A stretch of DNA of 64,000 bases from JBLHZY01 sp047631555 (lineage in GTDB: Bacteria; Pseudomonadota; Alphaproteobacteria; Rhodobacterales; Rhodobacteraceae): NCBI GenBank assembly GCA_047631555.1, contig JBLHZY010000002.1, positions 1-64,000 on the forward strand, written 5' to 3'. How positions within the stretch are numbered: the stretch's first letter is position 1; the number at the start of each line of letters is the position of its first letter. Below the pieces are notes generated by a model. That model was not told the origin of the DNA, did no database searches, and saw nothing but the letters and a program-made list of their open reading frames with translations. Positions 25,849 to 35,285 of this stretch are shown here, one piece after another. Position numbers and translations under genes: made by a program.

Positions 25849-27024
25849 TTAAACGATTGTCAGGTCATAATCCTTTGCTGCCAGCATGTCACGAGTCAGT
25901 GGGCTGGAGCCCGCCAGAAGTTTGCGTGCCTTCATATGGACCTTGGCATTGTTGACGGTTTCCACAGCACTGAGCATTCCGTCCGCAAAGCGCAGGATAA
26001 CTTGATCGTCTACACGGACGGCGTCATCATCGGGTCCCGCCAACCCGGCAATCTGCAGTTTCCAATCGGCCTGATCAGACCAGAACCAGGGGACAGCGCG
26101 ATAGGGCGTCGCTGTCCCCGTGATCGTCTTGGCGATTGCGCGGGCATGGTCGGTCGCGGCCTGCACGCTTTCCAGACGGATGCGGGCCCCTGTCCGGGGA
26201 TCGGGAAATGCGGCACAATCGCCAAGAGCAAAGATATTCGCGTCTTGCGTCCGCAAAAAGGCATCGACCTTGATACCGTTAGCAATCGTTAGCCCGGCGT
26301 CCTGCGCGAGTTCAACATTGGGACGGACACCTGCCGCCAGAAGAACGAGATCAGCCGCGATCCGCGTGCCGTCTGACAGGAGGATACTACCCTCCGTCAC
26401 CTCGGTCACACCACGGCCAAGGTGCAGATGGGTGCCGATATCCTTGTGCTTGCGGAAGAAGGCCTCGGACATCTCGGGTGACAGAACGCGGGCAATCAAA
26501 CGCGGAGCGGCTTCGGCGACATGGACTTGATGGCCAAGGAAGGCTGCAACCGCAGCAAATTCCAGCCCGATGAAGCCGCCGCCGATCACAGCGATGCGGG
26601 TCGGGGCAGATAGGCGGGCGCGCAGGGCTTGGGCGTCCGCCAGCGTTCGCAGGCCATTCGCGCCTCTGACCCCGGCAATCGGTGGAACCAGGTTGCGCGT
26701 GCCGGTGGCAAGGATCAGGTGATCGTAGGGCAGCGTCTCGACCCCGATGTAGATTTTTCGCGATTTGCGGTCGATCCGATCAACGGTGACGCTGCTACGC
26801 AGGGTGATCGATTTCTTGCTATAGAAATCTGCCGGACGCAGAACCAGTTTTTCTGCCTCTCCGGTTTTGAGAAATGCCTTGGACAAGGGTGGTCGCTGAT
26901 ACGGCAGACCCGGCTCCGCACCGATCAAAGTGATAGGGTCCGAGTAGCCTTCTTGCCGCAGGGATATGGCGGCCTGCACACCGCCCTGCCCCGCGCCGAC
27001 GATGACAACACCCGCGTGGCTCAC
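25849..27024 (-). CDS. ferredoxin reductase of the P450 system
   Basis: A 391-residue FAD/NAD(P)H-dependent reductase of the putidaredoxin-reductase type. The FAD motif is VVIVGAGQGG near the N-terminus, and the NAD-binding motif IAVIGGGFIGLE lies near the middle. It passes electrons from NADH to the adjacent ferredoxin. GTG at 27024 overlaps the ferredoxin stop (GTGA) and has GGAGG 7 bases upstream; the longer open frame upstream is antisense-like and not used. Confidence 0.9.
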   Translation of the reverse strand: MSHAGVVIVGAGQGGVQAAISLRQEGYSDPITLIGAEPGLPYQRPPLSKAFLKTGEAEKLVLRPADFYSKKSITLRSSVTVDRIDRKSRKIYIGVETLPYDHLILATGTRNLVPPIAGVRGANGLRTLADAQALRARLSAPTRIAVIGGGFIGLEFAAVAAFLGHQVHVAEAAPRLIARVLSPEMSEAFFRKHKDIGTHLHLGRGVTEVTEGSILLSDGTRIAADLVLLAAGVRPNVELAQDAGLTIANGIKVDAFLRTQDANIFALGDCAAFPDPRTGARIRLESVQAATDHARAIAKTITGTATPYRAVPWFWSDQADWKLQIAGLAGPDDDAVRVDDQVILRFADGMLSAVETVNNAKVHMKARKLLAGSSPLTRDMLAAKDYDLTIV

Positions 27025-27344
27025 ACCTGTTCCTCCGGAAGGTGAACGATCAATCCGTCCAGATCCTCGGTAAGTTTGATCTGGCATGACAGGCGCGAGC
27101 GCAGCGTAATCTCGTTTGCGGCGCTTTCCAGCATGTCGTCCTCGCCGTCCATACGTTCGCCGGTTTTGTCCGACCACGCGTCATCCACATAGCAATGGCA
27201 GGTGGCACACATCATCGAACCGCCGCATTCTCCGACGATGCCTTCGACGCCGTTGGCAATTGCCGTGCTCATGACGGTGTCGCCGATGTCGCCCTCGACC
27301 GTGATCTCGGTGCCGTCGTGTTCGATATAGGTGACTGTAATCAT
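27021..27344 (-). CDS. [2Fe-2S] ferredoxin of the P450 system
   Basis: A 107-residue vertebrate/putidaredoxin-type ferredoxin. The cluster motif C-x5-C-x2-C is in GECGGSMMCATCHC (about residues 39-50), with the fourth Cys in LSCQI near residue 86. It carries single electrons to the P450. It lies 11 bases downstream of the P450 gene and overlaps the reductase. Confidence 0.92.
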   Translation of the reverse strand: MITVTYIEHDGTEITVEGDIGDTVMSTAIANGVEGIVGECGGSMMCATCHCYVDDAWSDKTGERMDGEDDMLESAANEITLRSRLSCQIKLTEDLDGLIVHLPEEQV

Positions 27345-27355
27345 GTGCGGGCCTT

Positions 27356-28579
27356 TCAGTTTGGGATAAGGGTCAGGGGTAACCGGTCCAGCGACCGGAT
27401 CGCATTGCCGGGCCGCCAGACGGCCTCTCCTGCGGGTTCAATACGGTCCACGCGGGCAATCAGCGCGTGCAGCACGGCCTCAAGCTCCGCACGTGCGATG
27501 TTCTGGCCAACGCAGCCGTGAATGCCCGCGCCAAAGGCAACATGCCCGATGGGTTTGCGGTCGATGCGGAAAGCCTCGGGGTCTTCCCATTTTTCAGGGT
27601 CCATATTGGCGGAGGCGAGAACGCAAAGGACCTTTGTGTCTTCCTCAACTGGGAAGCCTGCTATTTCGGTCGCGCGCCCTGCGGTCCGGCCGAAAGTGTG
27701 GACCGGAGACGTATAGCGCAGCACTTCTTCAAAAGCCGCCCGCGACAGCTTTGGGGCCTCTTTGAGCCGGGTCCATTGATCCGGATTCTGCGACAGGCAC
27801 CAAAGCGCATTGCCGATACCGGTCACGGTGGTATCCACCCCGGCGGACAGGAAGGACCGGACCAGCATCCCGGCCTCGGCCTCGGTGATCTCGCCCGCAT
27901 CGGCATCGGCGTAGACCATCGCCCCTAACCCGCCACCCGTCAGACGCGCGCGCGCGCAAGCAGCGGTAATCCACGGGACGATTTCGCCTGCGTGGACCAT
28001 AGCATCCCGGCGCAGTTCATTGTCCGGCCCGACCGCGTTAAAGACCATAGCACCGTAATCGACCAGATAGCGGGCATTGGTGTCTTTCATGCCGACCGCC
28101 TTGGGAAAGACGGTGGTGGGGAAGCGTTCTGCCAGATCGATGACGGCTTCGATTGTGCCCTTTTCCAGCAATTCATCCACAAGCACCTCGGCCGTTTGAG
28201 TGAACAAATCGGCAAAGGTCTTTGCCACTTTTGGCGACAGGGCGCGGGACATCACCTTGCGGGTCTTGGTATGGTCCGGCGGGTCGACCTCAAGGATGAT
28301 CGAGGGCGCGCGCCACGGGTCTTCCAGCTTGAAATCATTCAGACCCACGCCGCGGGATGACAGGAAATTCTCATGATCCGAAAAGACTTTGCGCGTCATT
28401 TCATAACGCCCAACGGCCAGAACCGAGTATTTGGGGATATAGACAACCTCCCCCAACTCCCTGAGCTGAGCATAGTATGCAAACGGATCGCGCAGGATCG
28501 CCTCGTCATAGGGATCGACGTCCCAGACGGGGATCCCGTCTGCGGGTGTGATGGGGCGGTGCCCTTCGATCAGGGTCAT
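27356..28579 (-). CDS. CYP199A-like cytochrome P450, para-substituted benzoate monooxygenase
   Basis: A 407-residue class I P450. The haem ligand is Cys356 (FGAGIHGCVG), ExxR is Glu285-Arg288, and the I-helix acid-alcohol pair is Asp249/Thr250 in AGVDTT. The B-C loop SSRGVGLNDFK...PWRAPS closely follows CYP199A2/A4. Residues aligning with the CYP199A4 carboxylate clamp (Arg92, Ser95, Arg243, Ser244) are present as Arg90, Ser93, Arg241 and Ser242. This predicts oxidation at the para position of a benzoic acid, classically O-demethylation of 4-methoxybenzoate. Its own ferredoxin and reductase follow directly. Confidence 0.88.
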   Translation of the reverse strand: MTLIEGHRPITPADGIPVWDVDPYDEAILRDPFAYYAQLRELGEVVYIPKYSVLAVGRYEMTRKVFSDHENFLSSRGVGLNDFKLEDPWRAPSIILEVDPPDHTKTRKVMSRALSPKVAKTFADLFTQTAEVLVDELLEKGTIEAVIDLAERFPTTVFPKAVGMKDTNARYLVDYGAMVFNAVGPDNELRRDAMVHAGEIVPWITAACARARLTGGGLGAMVYADADAGEITEAEAGMLVRSFLSAGVDTTVTGIGNALWCLSQNPDQWTRLKEAPKLSRAAFEEVLRYTSPVHTFGRTAGRATEIAGFPVEEDTKVLCVLASANMDPEKWEDPEAFRIDRKPIGHVAFGAGIHGCVGQNIARAELEAVLHALIARVDRIEPAGEAVWRPGNAIRSLDRLPLTLIPN

Positions 28580-28591
28580 GGCGTGTCCTCC

Positions 28592-29302
28592 TCAGGCGAC
28601 CATGCCGACACCGACGTGGCGGTGCAGCAATTCGGGATTGTGTTTCAGATCGTCAGCCGGGCCGTCATGCACGATGGCGCCGTTGGCCATCAGGACAGCG
28701 CGGGAGGCAAAGGCCAGAGCGGCCTCTGCATGCTGTTCGACCAGCACAACAGCGCGGGTCTGGTCGGCGGCAAGGTCTTCGAAGACCTGCATCAGCTGTT
28801 CGCAGATCACCGGCGCGAGGCCTTCCAGAGGTTCATCCAGCAAGATGACCTCGGGCTGAGTCATCAGGGTGCGCGCGATGGCCAGCATCTGTTGTTCGCC
28901 GCCCGAAAGCTGGGTGCCGCCATTGCGGCGACGTTCCTTAAGACGGGGAAACAGCGCGTAAGCTTCTTCCAGCGTGGCGTCACCGCGCAGAGCCGCGATC
29001 AGGTTTTCCTCGACAGTAAGCGAGGGGAATATATCGCGCGTCTGCGGCACCAGTCCAAGGCCTTTGGCATTGCGCCGAAAGGGGGCCAGCCGGTCAATCC
29101 CCTGTCCCTTCATCCGGACCGAGCCAGCGTGCATCCGCGTCAGCCCCATGATGGTCTTCAGCAGCGTGGTCTTGCCTGCCCCGTTGCGCCCGATAACGGC
29201 CAGCCGTTCGCCGGGCCGCACGCAGAGATCGACGCCGCGCAGCACATGGGTCGGGCCGTACCCAGCGGTGACCGCATCAAGTTCCAGAACCGGATCAACC
29301 AT
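28592..29302 (-). CDS. livF: Liv-type ABC transporter ATPase (LivF)
   Basis: A 236-residue ATPase with Walker A GRNGAGKTT, signature LSGGEQQ and Walker B VILLDEP. It belongs to the branched-chain amino acid/aromatic acid uptake class. The start at 29302 has GGAGG 5 bases upstream and overlaps livG by 8 bases. Within this operon it probably energises uptake of the P450 substrate rather than amino acids. Confidence 0.9.
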   Translation of the reverse strand: MVDPVLELDAVTAGYGPTHVLRGVDLCVRPGERLAVIGRNGAGKTTLLKTIMGLTRMHAGSVRMKGQGIDRLAPFRRNAKGLGLVPQTRDIFPSLTVEENLIAALRGDATLEEAYALFPRLKERRRNGGTQLSGGEQQMLAIARTLMTQPEVILLDEPLEGLAPVICEQLMQVFEDLAADQTRAVVLVEQHAEAALAFASRAVLMANGAIVHDGPADDLKHNPELLHRHVGVGMVA

Positions 29303-30053
29303 GACCACCTCCAAGGTATAGTTCCCGAACCTGCGGGTTGGTGGCGATTTCCTGCGGCGTGCCTTCGGTCAGGATACGGCCCTGAACCAGCACAACGATG
29401 GAGGTCGCAACCTTGAACACGAGGTCCATGTCATGTTCGATCACCAGCACCGCCAGATCGGCCGGCAGCCGCTCAATGGCATCGGTGATCATATGGGTTT
29501 CGCTGGACGGCACACCGGCGGCGGGTTCGTCAAGGATCAGAACGCGGGGCTTCAGCGCGAGTGTCAGCGCCATCTCGACCAAACGCTGTTGACCATAGGC
29601 CAGATCCAGCACCGGCTTGTCGGCCAGCGGTCCAAGGTCGAACTGGTCGATCAGAGCCTGCACCTCGCCTTCAATGTCCGGATCACCATCTGCGCGGCGC
29701 GACAGGCGGAACCCGCGGCCCTCACGCTCCAGCACCGGCATCCGCAGGTTTTCCCGCACGGTAAGGTTCGCAAACAGGGTGGTGATCTGGAAGGTCTTGG
29801 CGATCCCCAGTTTCACCCGCGCGGCCTCCTTCATCCCCGAGATGTCGCGCCCGTCAAACCGGATCGTCCCGCCCGTGGGCGCAAGAATGCCGGTGACGAG
29901 GTTGGCAAAGGTGCTTTTGCCCGCGCCGTTCGGTCCAATCAGCGCCTTGCGCGATCCTCGCGGCAGGTCGAAATCGATGTTTTCCGACACCACCAATCCG
30001 CCAAAGCGCTTGGACAGGTTGCGAACCTGCAGTCCGTGACCGTTCTCAAACAT
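29295..30053 (-). CDS. livG: Liv-type ABC transporter ATPase (LivG)
   Basis: A 252-residue ATPase. Walker A is GPNGAGKST, Walker B is VLILDEP, and the signature is degenerate (LAYGQQR), as is usual in LivG proteins. The C-terminal extension IATNPQVRELYLGGG is typical. AAAGGAGG precedes the start, which overlaps livM by 8 bases. It pairs with LivF. Confidence 0.9.
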   Translation of the reverse strand: MFENGHGLQVRNLSKRFGGLVVSENIDFDLPRGSRKALIGPNGAGKSTFANLVTGILAPTGGTIRFDGRDISGMKEAARVKLGIAKTFQITTLFANLTVRENLRMPVLEREGRGFRLSRRADGDPDIEGEVQALIDQFDLGPLADKPVLDLAYGQQRLVEMALTLALKPRVLILDEPAAGVPSSETHMITDAIERLPADLAVLVIEHDMDLVFKVATSIVVLVQGRILTEGTPQEIATNPQVRELYLGGGHG

Positions 30054-30993
30054 TGCGGCCTCCTTTGGTCAGCGATGTCAGGGCCTTGGGCAAAGCGATC
30101 AAACCCGAAGGCAGGAAGAAGACTACCGCCAGCACCATGGCGCCGATGACAAACAGCCAGTTGAAGGGGTCGTTTGCGGCGGCTGTGTGATGCACGGCCA
30201 TGAAAATCACCGTTCCGATAACTGCGCCGTAAATCCGCCCGGTGCCGCCAAGGATGAGCATGATCAAAGCCTCGGCCGAAAGTGCGAAGGAAAAGGTCTC
30301 CAAACTGACAAGCTGGGTGATCTGGGCGGTCAATGCGCCGGCGACCCCGGCGATAGTGCCCCCAAGGGTATACGCCAGCATGCGGCGCCAGTAGACCGAG
30401 GCACCGATGGCCTCCATCCGCTCGGGGCTTTCGTGGATGCCGCGCAGAGACAGGCCAAAGGCCGAGCGGGTGATGATCACCAACAAAGCCAGCACCACGG
30501 CCGCCGCCGCGCAAGCATACCAATATCCGGTGATACCAATGAAATCGAACTCCCACAGGCCCAGAACGGGTTGCATACGGATCCCGCGCAGACCATCCGC
30601 GCCGCCCGTTACATCGCGGAAACGGTTGGCGATTTCGGCGCAGATCTGCGCGATCGCGATTGTCAGCATGATCAACGTCAACCCGTGCGTCCGCATCAGG
30701 ATCAGACCCGACGCCGCCGCCAAAGCCGCGCCCGCGCAGGCCCCGACCAGCAGGCCTGCCACAGGATCGGCCCAAACGTGGATGGCAAACAGCCCCGCGG
30801 CATAGGCTCCGGCCCCGTACATAGCGGCCTGTCCCAACGTGGCGATGCCCGCAAAGCCAAGGATGAGGTCCAGCGACAGTACGAGGATCACAATGATCAC
30901 GATGCGTGTCAGAAAGGCGAGGTTGTAGGGAAAGATGAAAAAGGCGGTCACAGCGGTGATGATGATCAGCACGGCAGGAAGGTAACGAAACAT
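30046..30993 (-). CDS. livM: Liv-type ABC permease (LivM)
   Basis: A 315-residue inner-membrane permease with about nine hydrophobic helices and the LivM signature LGFAGIATLGQAAMYGAGAYAAG near residues 50-72. The start at 30993 has GGAGG 7 bases upstream and lies one base after the livH stop. It forms the channel with LivH. Confidence 0.9.
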   Translation of the reverse strand: MFRYLPAVLIIITAVTAFFIFPYNLAFLTRIVIIVILVLSLDLILGFAGIATLGQAAMYGAGAYAAGLFAIHVWADPVAGLLVGACAGAALAAASGLILMRTHGLTLIMLTIAIAQICAEIANRFRDVTGGADGLRGIRMQPVLGLWEFDFIGITGYWYACAAAAVVLALLVIITRSAFGLSLRGIHESPERMEAIGASVYWRRMLAYTLGGTIAGVAGALTAQITQLVSLETFSFALSAEALIMLILGGTGRIYGAVIGTVIFMAVHHTAAANDPFNWLFVIGAMVLAVVFFLPSGLIALPKALTSLTKGGRNV

Positions 30994-30994
30994 C

Positions 30995-31855
30995 TCAGAT
31001 CCTCCCCAACAGGCCCTGCGGGCGGGCCGCAAGGAACAGGATCACGATGGCGAAAAAGGTCACGGTCGCCAGATCGGGCACCAGATAGCGGCTGGCGGTT
31101 TCCACCATGCCAATGCCAAGCGCGGCGAGGAAGGATCCAAGGATCGAGCCCATCCCACCAAGGGCGACTACGGTCAGGAACAACACCATGTAGCGCAGCG
31201 GATAGTAGGCATCAATCGGCAAGATTTCGGCCCCGAGGATACCGCCAAGCGCTGCCAGACCCGCGCCAAGGGCAAAGGTCAGCATGTAGATGCGGCTGGT
31301 ATCGATGCCATGGCTGGATGCAATGTCGCGGTTGTCGACCGCCGCGCGCAGGCGGATGCCAAAGCGGGTCCGGTCCAACAGTAGCCACAGGCCAAGGATC
31401 ACGCCCGCGCCGATAAAGATCACGACGATCCGGTGCAACGTCAGCTGACGAAAGCCCAGATCAACGGACTGGCGCAGCCCGGCGGGCAGATCAATCGCCA
31501 GCAGGCTCGACCCCTGCCAGGCGTTCACCGTTGCGATCATCAGGAAGGTCAGGCCGATGGTGGCCAGCACCTGCGGCAGTTCACCAAAGCTATAAATCCG
31601 GCGATAGATGACACGCTCCAGCGGCATGGCGATGACAACGGTGCCGGCGATGCCAAGCAACGCCGCCACAAAAAACGGCAGGCCCATATCGCTGATCAGC
31701 CAATGGGTCAGCACCCCGCCCGTCAGGGCAAAGCCCCCGTGCGCCAGATTGACCACTCGCATGAGCCCCATGGTCACCGACAGGCCGACCGAGATCATAA
31801 AGAGGATCATGCCGTAGGCCATGCCATCGACAAAAATGTTGAAAATAAGGTTCAT
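30995..31855 (-). CDS. livH: Liv-type ABC permease (LivH)
   Basis: A 286-residue permease with about eight helices; the LivH pattern GLMRVVNLAHGGF lies near residues 30-42. It is the partner of LivM. It sits between the binding-protein gene and livM in one operon. Confidence 0.9.
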   Translation of the reverse strand: MNLIFNIFVDGMAYGMILFMISVGLSVTMGLMRVVNLAHGGFALTGGVLTHWLISDMGLPFFVAALLGIAGTVVIAMPLERVIYRRIYSFGELPQVLATIGLTFLMIATVNAWQGSSLLAIDLPAGLRQSVDLGFRQLTLHRIVVIFIGAGVILGLWLLLDRTRFGIRLRAAVDNRDIASSHGIDTSRIYMLTFALGAGLAALGGILGAEILPIDAYYPLRYMVLFLTVVALGGMGSILGSFLAALGIGMVETASRYLVPDLATVTFFAIVILFLAARPQGLLGRI

Positions 31856-31912
31856 GGATCTTTCGTTCGCCCAAAGTGAAGGCGGGCCGGAGGAACCGGC
31901 CCGCCAGTGCGT

Positions 31913-33067
31913 TTATTTCCAGCCCAGATCGCCGACCGTGGCGATCACGCCCTGTTCGGTATTTTCCAACAGGCCATCGGCGTTACGGGTGACTTCGCGG
32001 ATATAGACATTCTGGATGACGGTGCGCGTTTCCGGATCCATCTTCAGGGGGCCTCGCGGGCTTTCCCATTCCATCGTTCTCGCCGCCTCGATTGCCGCCG
32101 GACCATCGCTGCCCGCCGCCGCAATCATCTGATACAGAAGGTGCGTGCCGTCATAGGCCCCGACAGAGGCCCAGTTGGCGATGGCGTCGGGGTGCAGCTC
32201 CTTGAGCTTGGCGAGAAAGGCGCGGTTCATATCGGAATCATGCGCACCCGAGTAGTGGTAGGCCGTCTTCAGCCCCACGGCGAGCTCACCAAGACCCTGA
32301 AGATTGGTCTCTTCGGTCTCGGCAGTTCCGAGGAAGGTGATGCCTGCGTCCTTCAGACGGTTTTCATTGTAGGTCTTGGTATAGGTGAAGGTCGGGGGAC
32401 CACCTGGCAGGAAGGTAAAGACTGCATCGGGGGCCTTGTCTTTCACGCTCTGGATGATTGGCGTGAAGTCGGTAGTGGAAAGTGGCATGCGGATCGCGTC
32501 CAGAATCTCACCGCCCTTGGCCTCGAACGCGGCCTTGAAGGCGTTTTCAGCATCGATACCGGGGCCATAGTCGGACACGGTCGTCACGACCGACTTGATA
32601 CCCTGATCATAGGCCCATTCGGCGAGCGGCGCGGTCACCTGCCACAGTGTGTAGCTGGTGCGCAGGTAGAATTCGCTTTCCGCGTTGATGGCCGAGGTCG
32701 CCGCGTTGAAAATCACCGCAGGCGTCTGCGACTGGGTAATGATCGGCCCGACGGCCAGCGCGTTGGGGGTAAAGGTGAAGCCCGCCAGATAATCAACACG
32801 CTCCTTGATCAGAAGCTCTTGCGCTAGGGCGCGGGACTGGTCGGGGTTTACGCCGCCAGTGTCCTTGTAAATGAACTCTACATCATGAGCGCCGGCTTTG
32901 GTGCCATTCTGGGCCTGATAGACCTCGATCGCGTTCTGATATTGGGTGCCATATTGGGCAAACGGCCCGGAAAAGGGCGCAATGACCCCCACCTTGATTG
33001 TATCGGCTGTGGCCTGTGTCGCCAATAGGCCCGCCAAAAGGCCGATGGCCTTGGTAATATTTTTCAT
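31913..33067 (-). CDS. livJ: Liv-type periplasmic binding protein
   Basis: A 384-residue binding protein with a signal peptide (residues 1-21, ending ATA). The mature part begins TIKVGVIAPFSGPFAQYG, the type I periplasmic-binding fold used by branched-chain amino acid and aromatic acid ABC importers. It should determine the specificity of the importer. Given the P450 next to it, a benzoic acid derivative is a reasonable ligand, but that is inference. Confidence 0.9.
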   Translation of the reverse strand: MKNITKAIGLLAGLLATQATADTIKVGVIAPFSGPFAQYGTQYQNAIEVYQAQNGTKAGAHDVEFIYKDTGGVNPDQSRALAQELLIKERVDYLAGFTFTPNALAVGPIITQSQTPAVIFNAATSAINAESEFYLRTSYTLWQVTAPLAEWAYDQGIKSVVTTVSDYGPGIDAENAFKAAFEAKGGEILDAIRMPLSTTDFTPIIQSVKDKAPDAVFTFLPGGPPTFTYTKTYNENRLKDAGITFLGTAETEETNLQGLGELAVGLKTAYHYSGAHDSDMNRAFLAKLKELHPDAIANWASVGAYDGTHLLYQMIAAAGSDGPAAIEAARTMEWESPRGPLKMDPETRTVIQNVYIREVTRNADGLLENTEQGVIATVGDLGWK

Positions 33068-33208
33068 TCGTCTTCTCCTCCCTGTGCGGCCCTGTTCGTC
33101 GCCGCGTTAAGCCCCTCCTCCAGAGGCTGGACAAACCCTCACCGCCCGGTGCCGCGCCTGTGGCTCCGCCCTTTATCGGTTGGCTGTGCTGGTCGTTTTG
33201 GCCAGTCG

Positions 33209-34318
33209 TCAGTAGACGACGACCGACCGGATTGATTTTCCCTCGCGCATCAGATCAAAACCCTTGTTGATCTCGTCCAGAGTCAGGACATGGGTGATCA
33301 TCGGGTCGATCTCGATCTTGCCATTCATGTACCAATCGACAATCTTGGGAACATCCGTACGCCCCTTGGCCCCGCCAAAGGCCGTGCCCTGCCAGACCCG
33401 CCCCGTGACAAGCTGGAAGGGCCGCGTGCTGATCTCCTTGCCCGCCTCTGCTACGCCGATCACTGTCGACACGCCCCAGCCTCGGTGGCAGGCCTCAAGC
33501 GCCTGACGCATGACGGTTGTGTTGCCGGTGCAGTCAAAGGTGTAGTCTGCGCCGCCATCGGTCAGCGCGACCAGATGCTGGACGATGTCACCGTGGATAT
33601 TCGACGGGTTCACGAAATGGGTCATGCCGAACTTGGTGCCCCAGTCGGCTTTATCGTCGTTCAGATCCACACCGACGATCATATTGGCACCGACCATGCG
33701 GGCGGCTTGAATGACGTTCAGCCCGATGCCGCCAAGGCCAAAGACGATGACATTGGCCCCCGCCTCGACCTTGGCCGTATTGGTTACCGCGCCGATGCCC
33801 GTGGTCACCCCGCAGCCGATATAGCAAGAGGTCTGAAACGGCGCGTCCTTGCGAATTTTCGCCACGGCGATTTCGGGCAATACGGTAAAATTCGAAAAGG
33901 TCGAACACCCCATATAGTGATGAACCGCCTGCCCCTTATAGCTAAAGCGCGAGGTTCCGTCGGGCATAACACCCTTGCCCTGCGTCGCACGGATCGCTGT
34001 GCATAGGTTGGTCTTGCCGCTCAGACAACTTCTGCACTGGCCGCATTCAGGTGTGTAAAGCGGAATGACATGATCGCCCAGCTTCACGCTGCTGACCCCG
34101 ACGCCGACCTCACGCACGATGCCCGCCCCTTCGTGGCCCAGCACCGAGGGAAAGATGCCTTCGCTATCCAGCCCGTCCAATGTGTAGGCGTCCGTATGGC
34201 AGATGCCGGTCGCTATGATCTCGACGAGGACTTCGCCGTCCTTGGGGCCGTCCAGATCAAGCTCGACAATTTCAAGAGGCTGCATTGCCTCAAATGCGAC
34301 TGCGGCGCGGGTCTTCAT
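33209..34318 (-). CDS. adhC: S-(hydroxymethyl)glutathione dehydrogenase / class III alcohol dehydrogenase
   Basis: A 369-residue zinc dehydrogenase. The catalytic-zinc region GICHTDAYTL lies near residue 35, and the structural zinc tetrad CGQCRSCLSGKTNLC near residues 82-96. The NAD fold has GLGGIGLNVIQ near residue 191. Class III enzymes oxidise the formaldehyde-glutathione adduct. As first gene of the P450 operon it fits removal of formaldehyde released by O-demethylation. GAGGAT upstream supports the start at 34318; the frame from 34351 lacks a ribosome-binding site. Confidence 0.9.
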   Translation of the reverse strand: MKTRAAVAFEAMQPLEIVELDLDGPKDGEVLVEIIATGICHTDAYTLDGLDSEGIFPSVLGHEGAGIVREVGVGVSSVKLGDHVIPLYTPECGQCRSCLSGKTNLCTAIRATQGKGVMPDGTSRFSYKGQAVHHYMGCSTFSNFTVLPEIAVAKIRKDAPFQTSCYIGCGVTTGIGAVTNTAKVEAGANVIVFGLGGIGLNVIQAARMVGANMIVGVDLNDDKADWGTKFGMTHFVNPSNIHGDIVQHLVALTDGGADYTFDCTGNTTVMRQALEACHRGWGVSTVIGVAEAGKEISTRPFQLVTGRVWQGTAFGGAKGRTDVPKIVDWYMNGKIEIDPMITHVLTLDEINKGFDLMREGKSIRSVVVY

Positions 34319-34446
34319 TGGGTTCACGATCCTCAATTGCTCTGAAGGCATTTCAGGAAAAAAATATGAGATGCGCCTGCCCGGCCGACGTATCGGAACC
34401 TTTGGACGACCTCGAACTCTCCTCCATCCGCCTCCATGCGGACATC

Positions 34447-34499
34447 AGTTGATAAATCAACTAATGGTCAATACCTCGCAATCAGTTGACAAGTCAACT
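34447..34499. promoter_or_regulatory. tandem 16-bp palindromes, likely MarR operators
   Basis: AGTTGATAAATCAACT (34447-34462) and AGTTGACAAGTCAACT (34484-34499) are two near-identical palindromes 37 bases apart, about 130-180 bases before adhC. The interval is AT-rich and promoter-like. Length and symmetry fit MarR-type sites, and the operon ends with a MarR gene. Confidence 0.65.
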
Positions 34500-34537
34500 A
34501 ATATTTTAAATGTAAGATTGGCAGATCCCGATCGTAT

Positions 34538-34789
34538 CTAGAACCCGGCGCGTGGGTAGTGGGTCACTTTGAAATTCGTTTCTTGTAGGGTCCGCGCTTT
34601 TTCGGTGCAGGCCATGACCCAGAGCATCAGAATATTGATCCCGCGATACTCCTCGCCGTTGTATCGGCTCGGCAGGGCAATGCCGGACGCGCTCCCTGTC
34701 CACGGCTTGCGCCATGGCGGTGTGCCTGCCTCGATCTCTGCGATAATGGTGTCGGTGACGTGGTCATACACATCAAACTTCGGTGCCAT
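34538..34789 (-). pseudogene. ArdC-type antirestriction protein, N-terminal fragment
   Basis: An 83-residue fragment with the ArdC N-terminal ssDNA-binding domain pattern: DVYDHVTDTIIAEIEAGTPPW, then LPSRYNGEEYRGINILMLW. Full-length family members run to about 300 residues with a C-terminal metalloprotease domain; here similarity stops after the MLW block. GGAGG 6 bases upstream supports the start at 34789. It marks a former conjugative or mobilisable element broken where the catabolic operon begins. Confidence 0.75.
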
Positions 34790-35285
34790 TTGTGGCCTCC
34801 TCTTCAAGGTTGTACGGGTGAGGCTTGGTGCCTTCCTTCCGCCTATGGGCTGCGCCTCGGCCACCTGATCTGACCGAATACGCATGTATTCGGCGGAACA
34901 GAGTGGGAGAGGGCAAAGCCCGACCCATGGCCCTGAACGGGGCTGTCAATCGGCCACATTTGCGAAGAAAATGTCTGCGCCGAAAACCGACGCCAATTTT
35001 TCGCGCGAGGAATGACTCGCTTGCGAGACAGGGGAAATTGGTGGCTGTTTTTGGGGATGGACTAAGGTTGACCGCCACGGTCAGGGATGTTGGGCGGACC
35101 AAAACAAATTGAATTGTGCCTGGGTCGGAGTGAGCGGGCTGAAAGCCTGTCGATGCTCCGTACAGACCGCTTATCAAAGCGGCTCGTGCGCAGCCGCACG
35201 GGCCACAATTTCTCTTCTCTCGCTCCAAGGGTCTGCGCCTCGCGTCCAACAGGCCATTTCATTCTAATCGGATCTATTGGTCTAC
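34790..35285. other. non-coding region between ArdC fragment and replication-like gene
   Basis: Nearly 500 bases without a supported gene. It contains an 8-bp inverted repeat with a 4-base loop, CCGAATAC/GTATTCGG (34874-34893). The region probably held control or origin sequences of the element. Short open frames have no ribosome-binding sites. Confidence 0.45.

Noticed and set aside
28373..29416. 347-codon plus-strand open frame opposite livF and the P450
   Set aside because: Antisense to well-supported genes; long frames on the opposite strand are common in GC-rich DNA.
30187..31416. 409-codon plus-strand open frame opposite livM and livH
   Set aside because: Antisense shadow of two membrane permeases, rich in Asp/His/Gln as expected from reversed hydrophobic codons.
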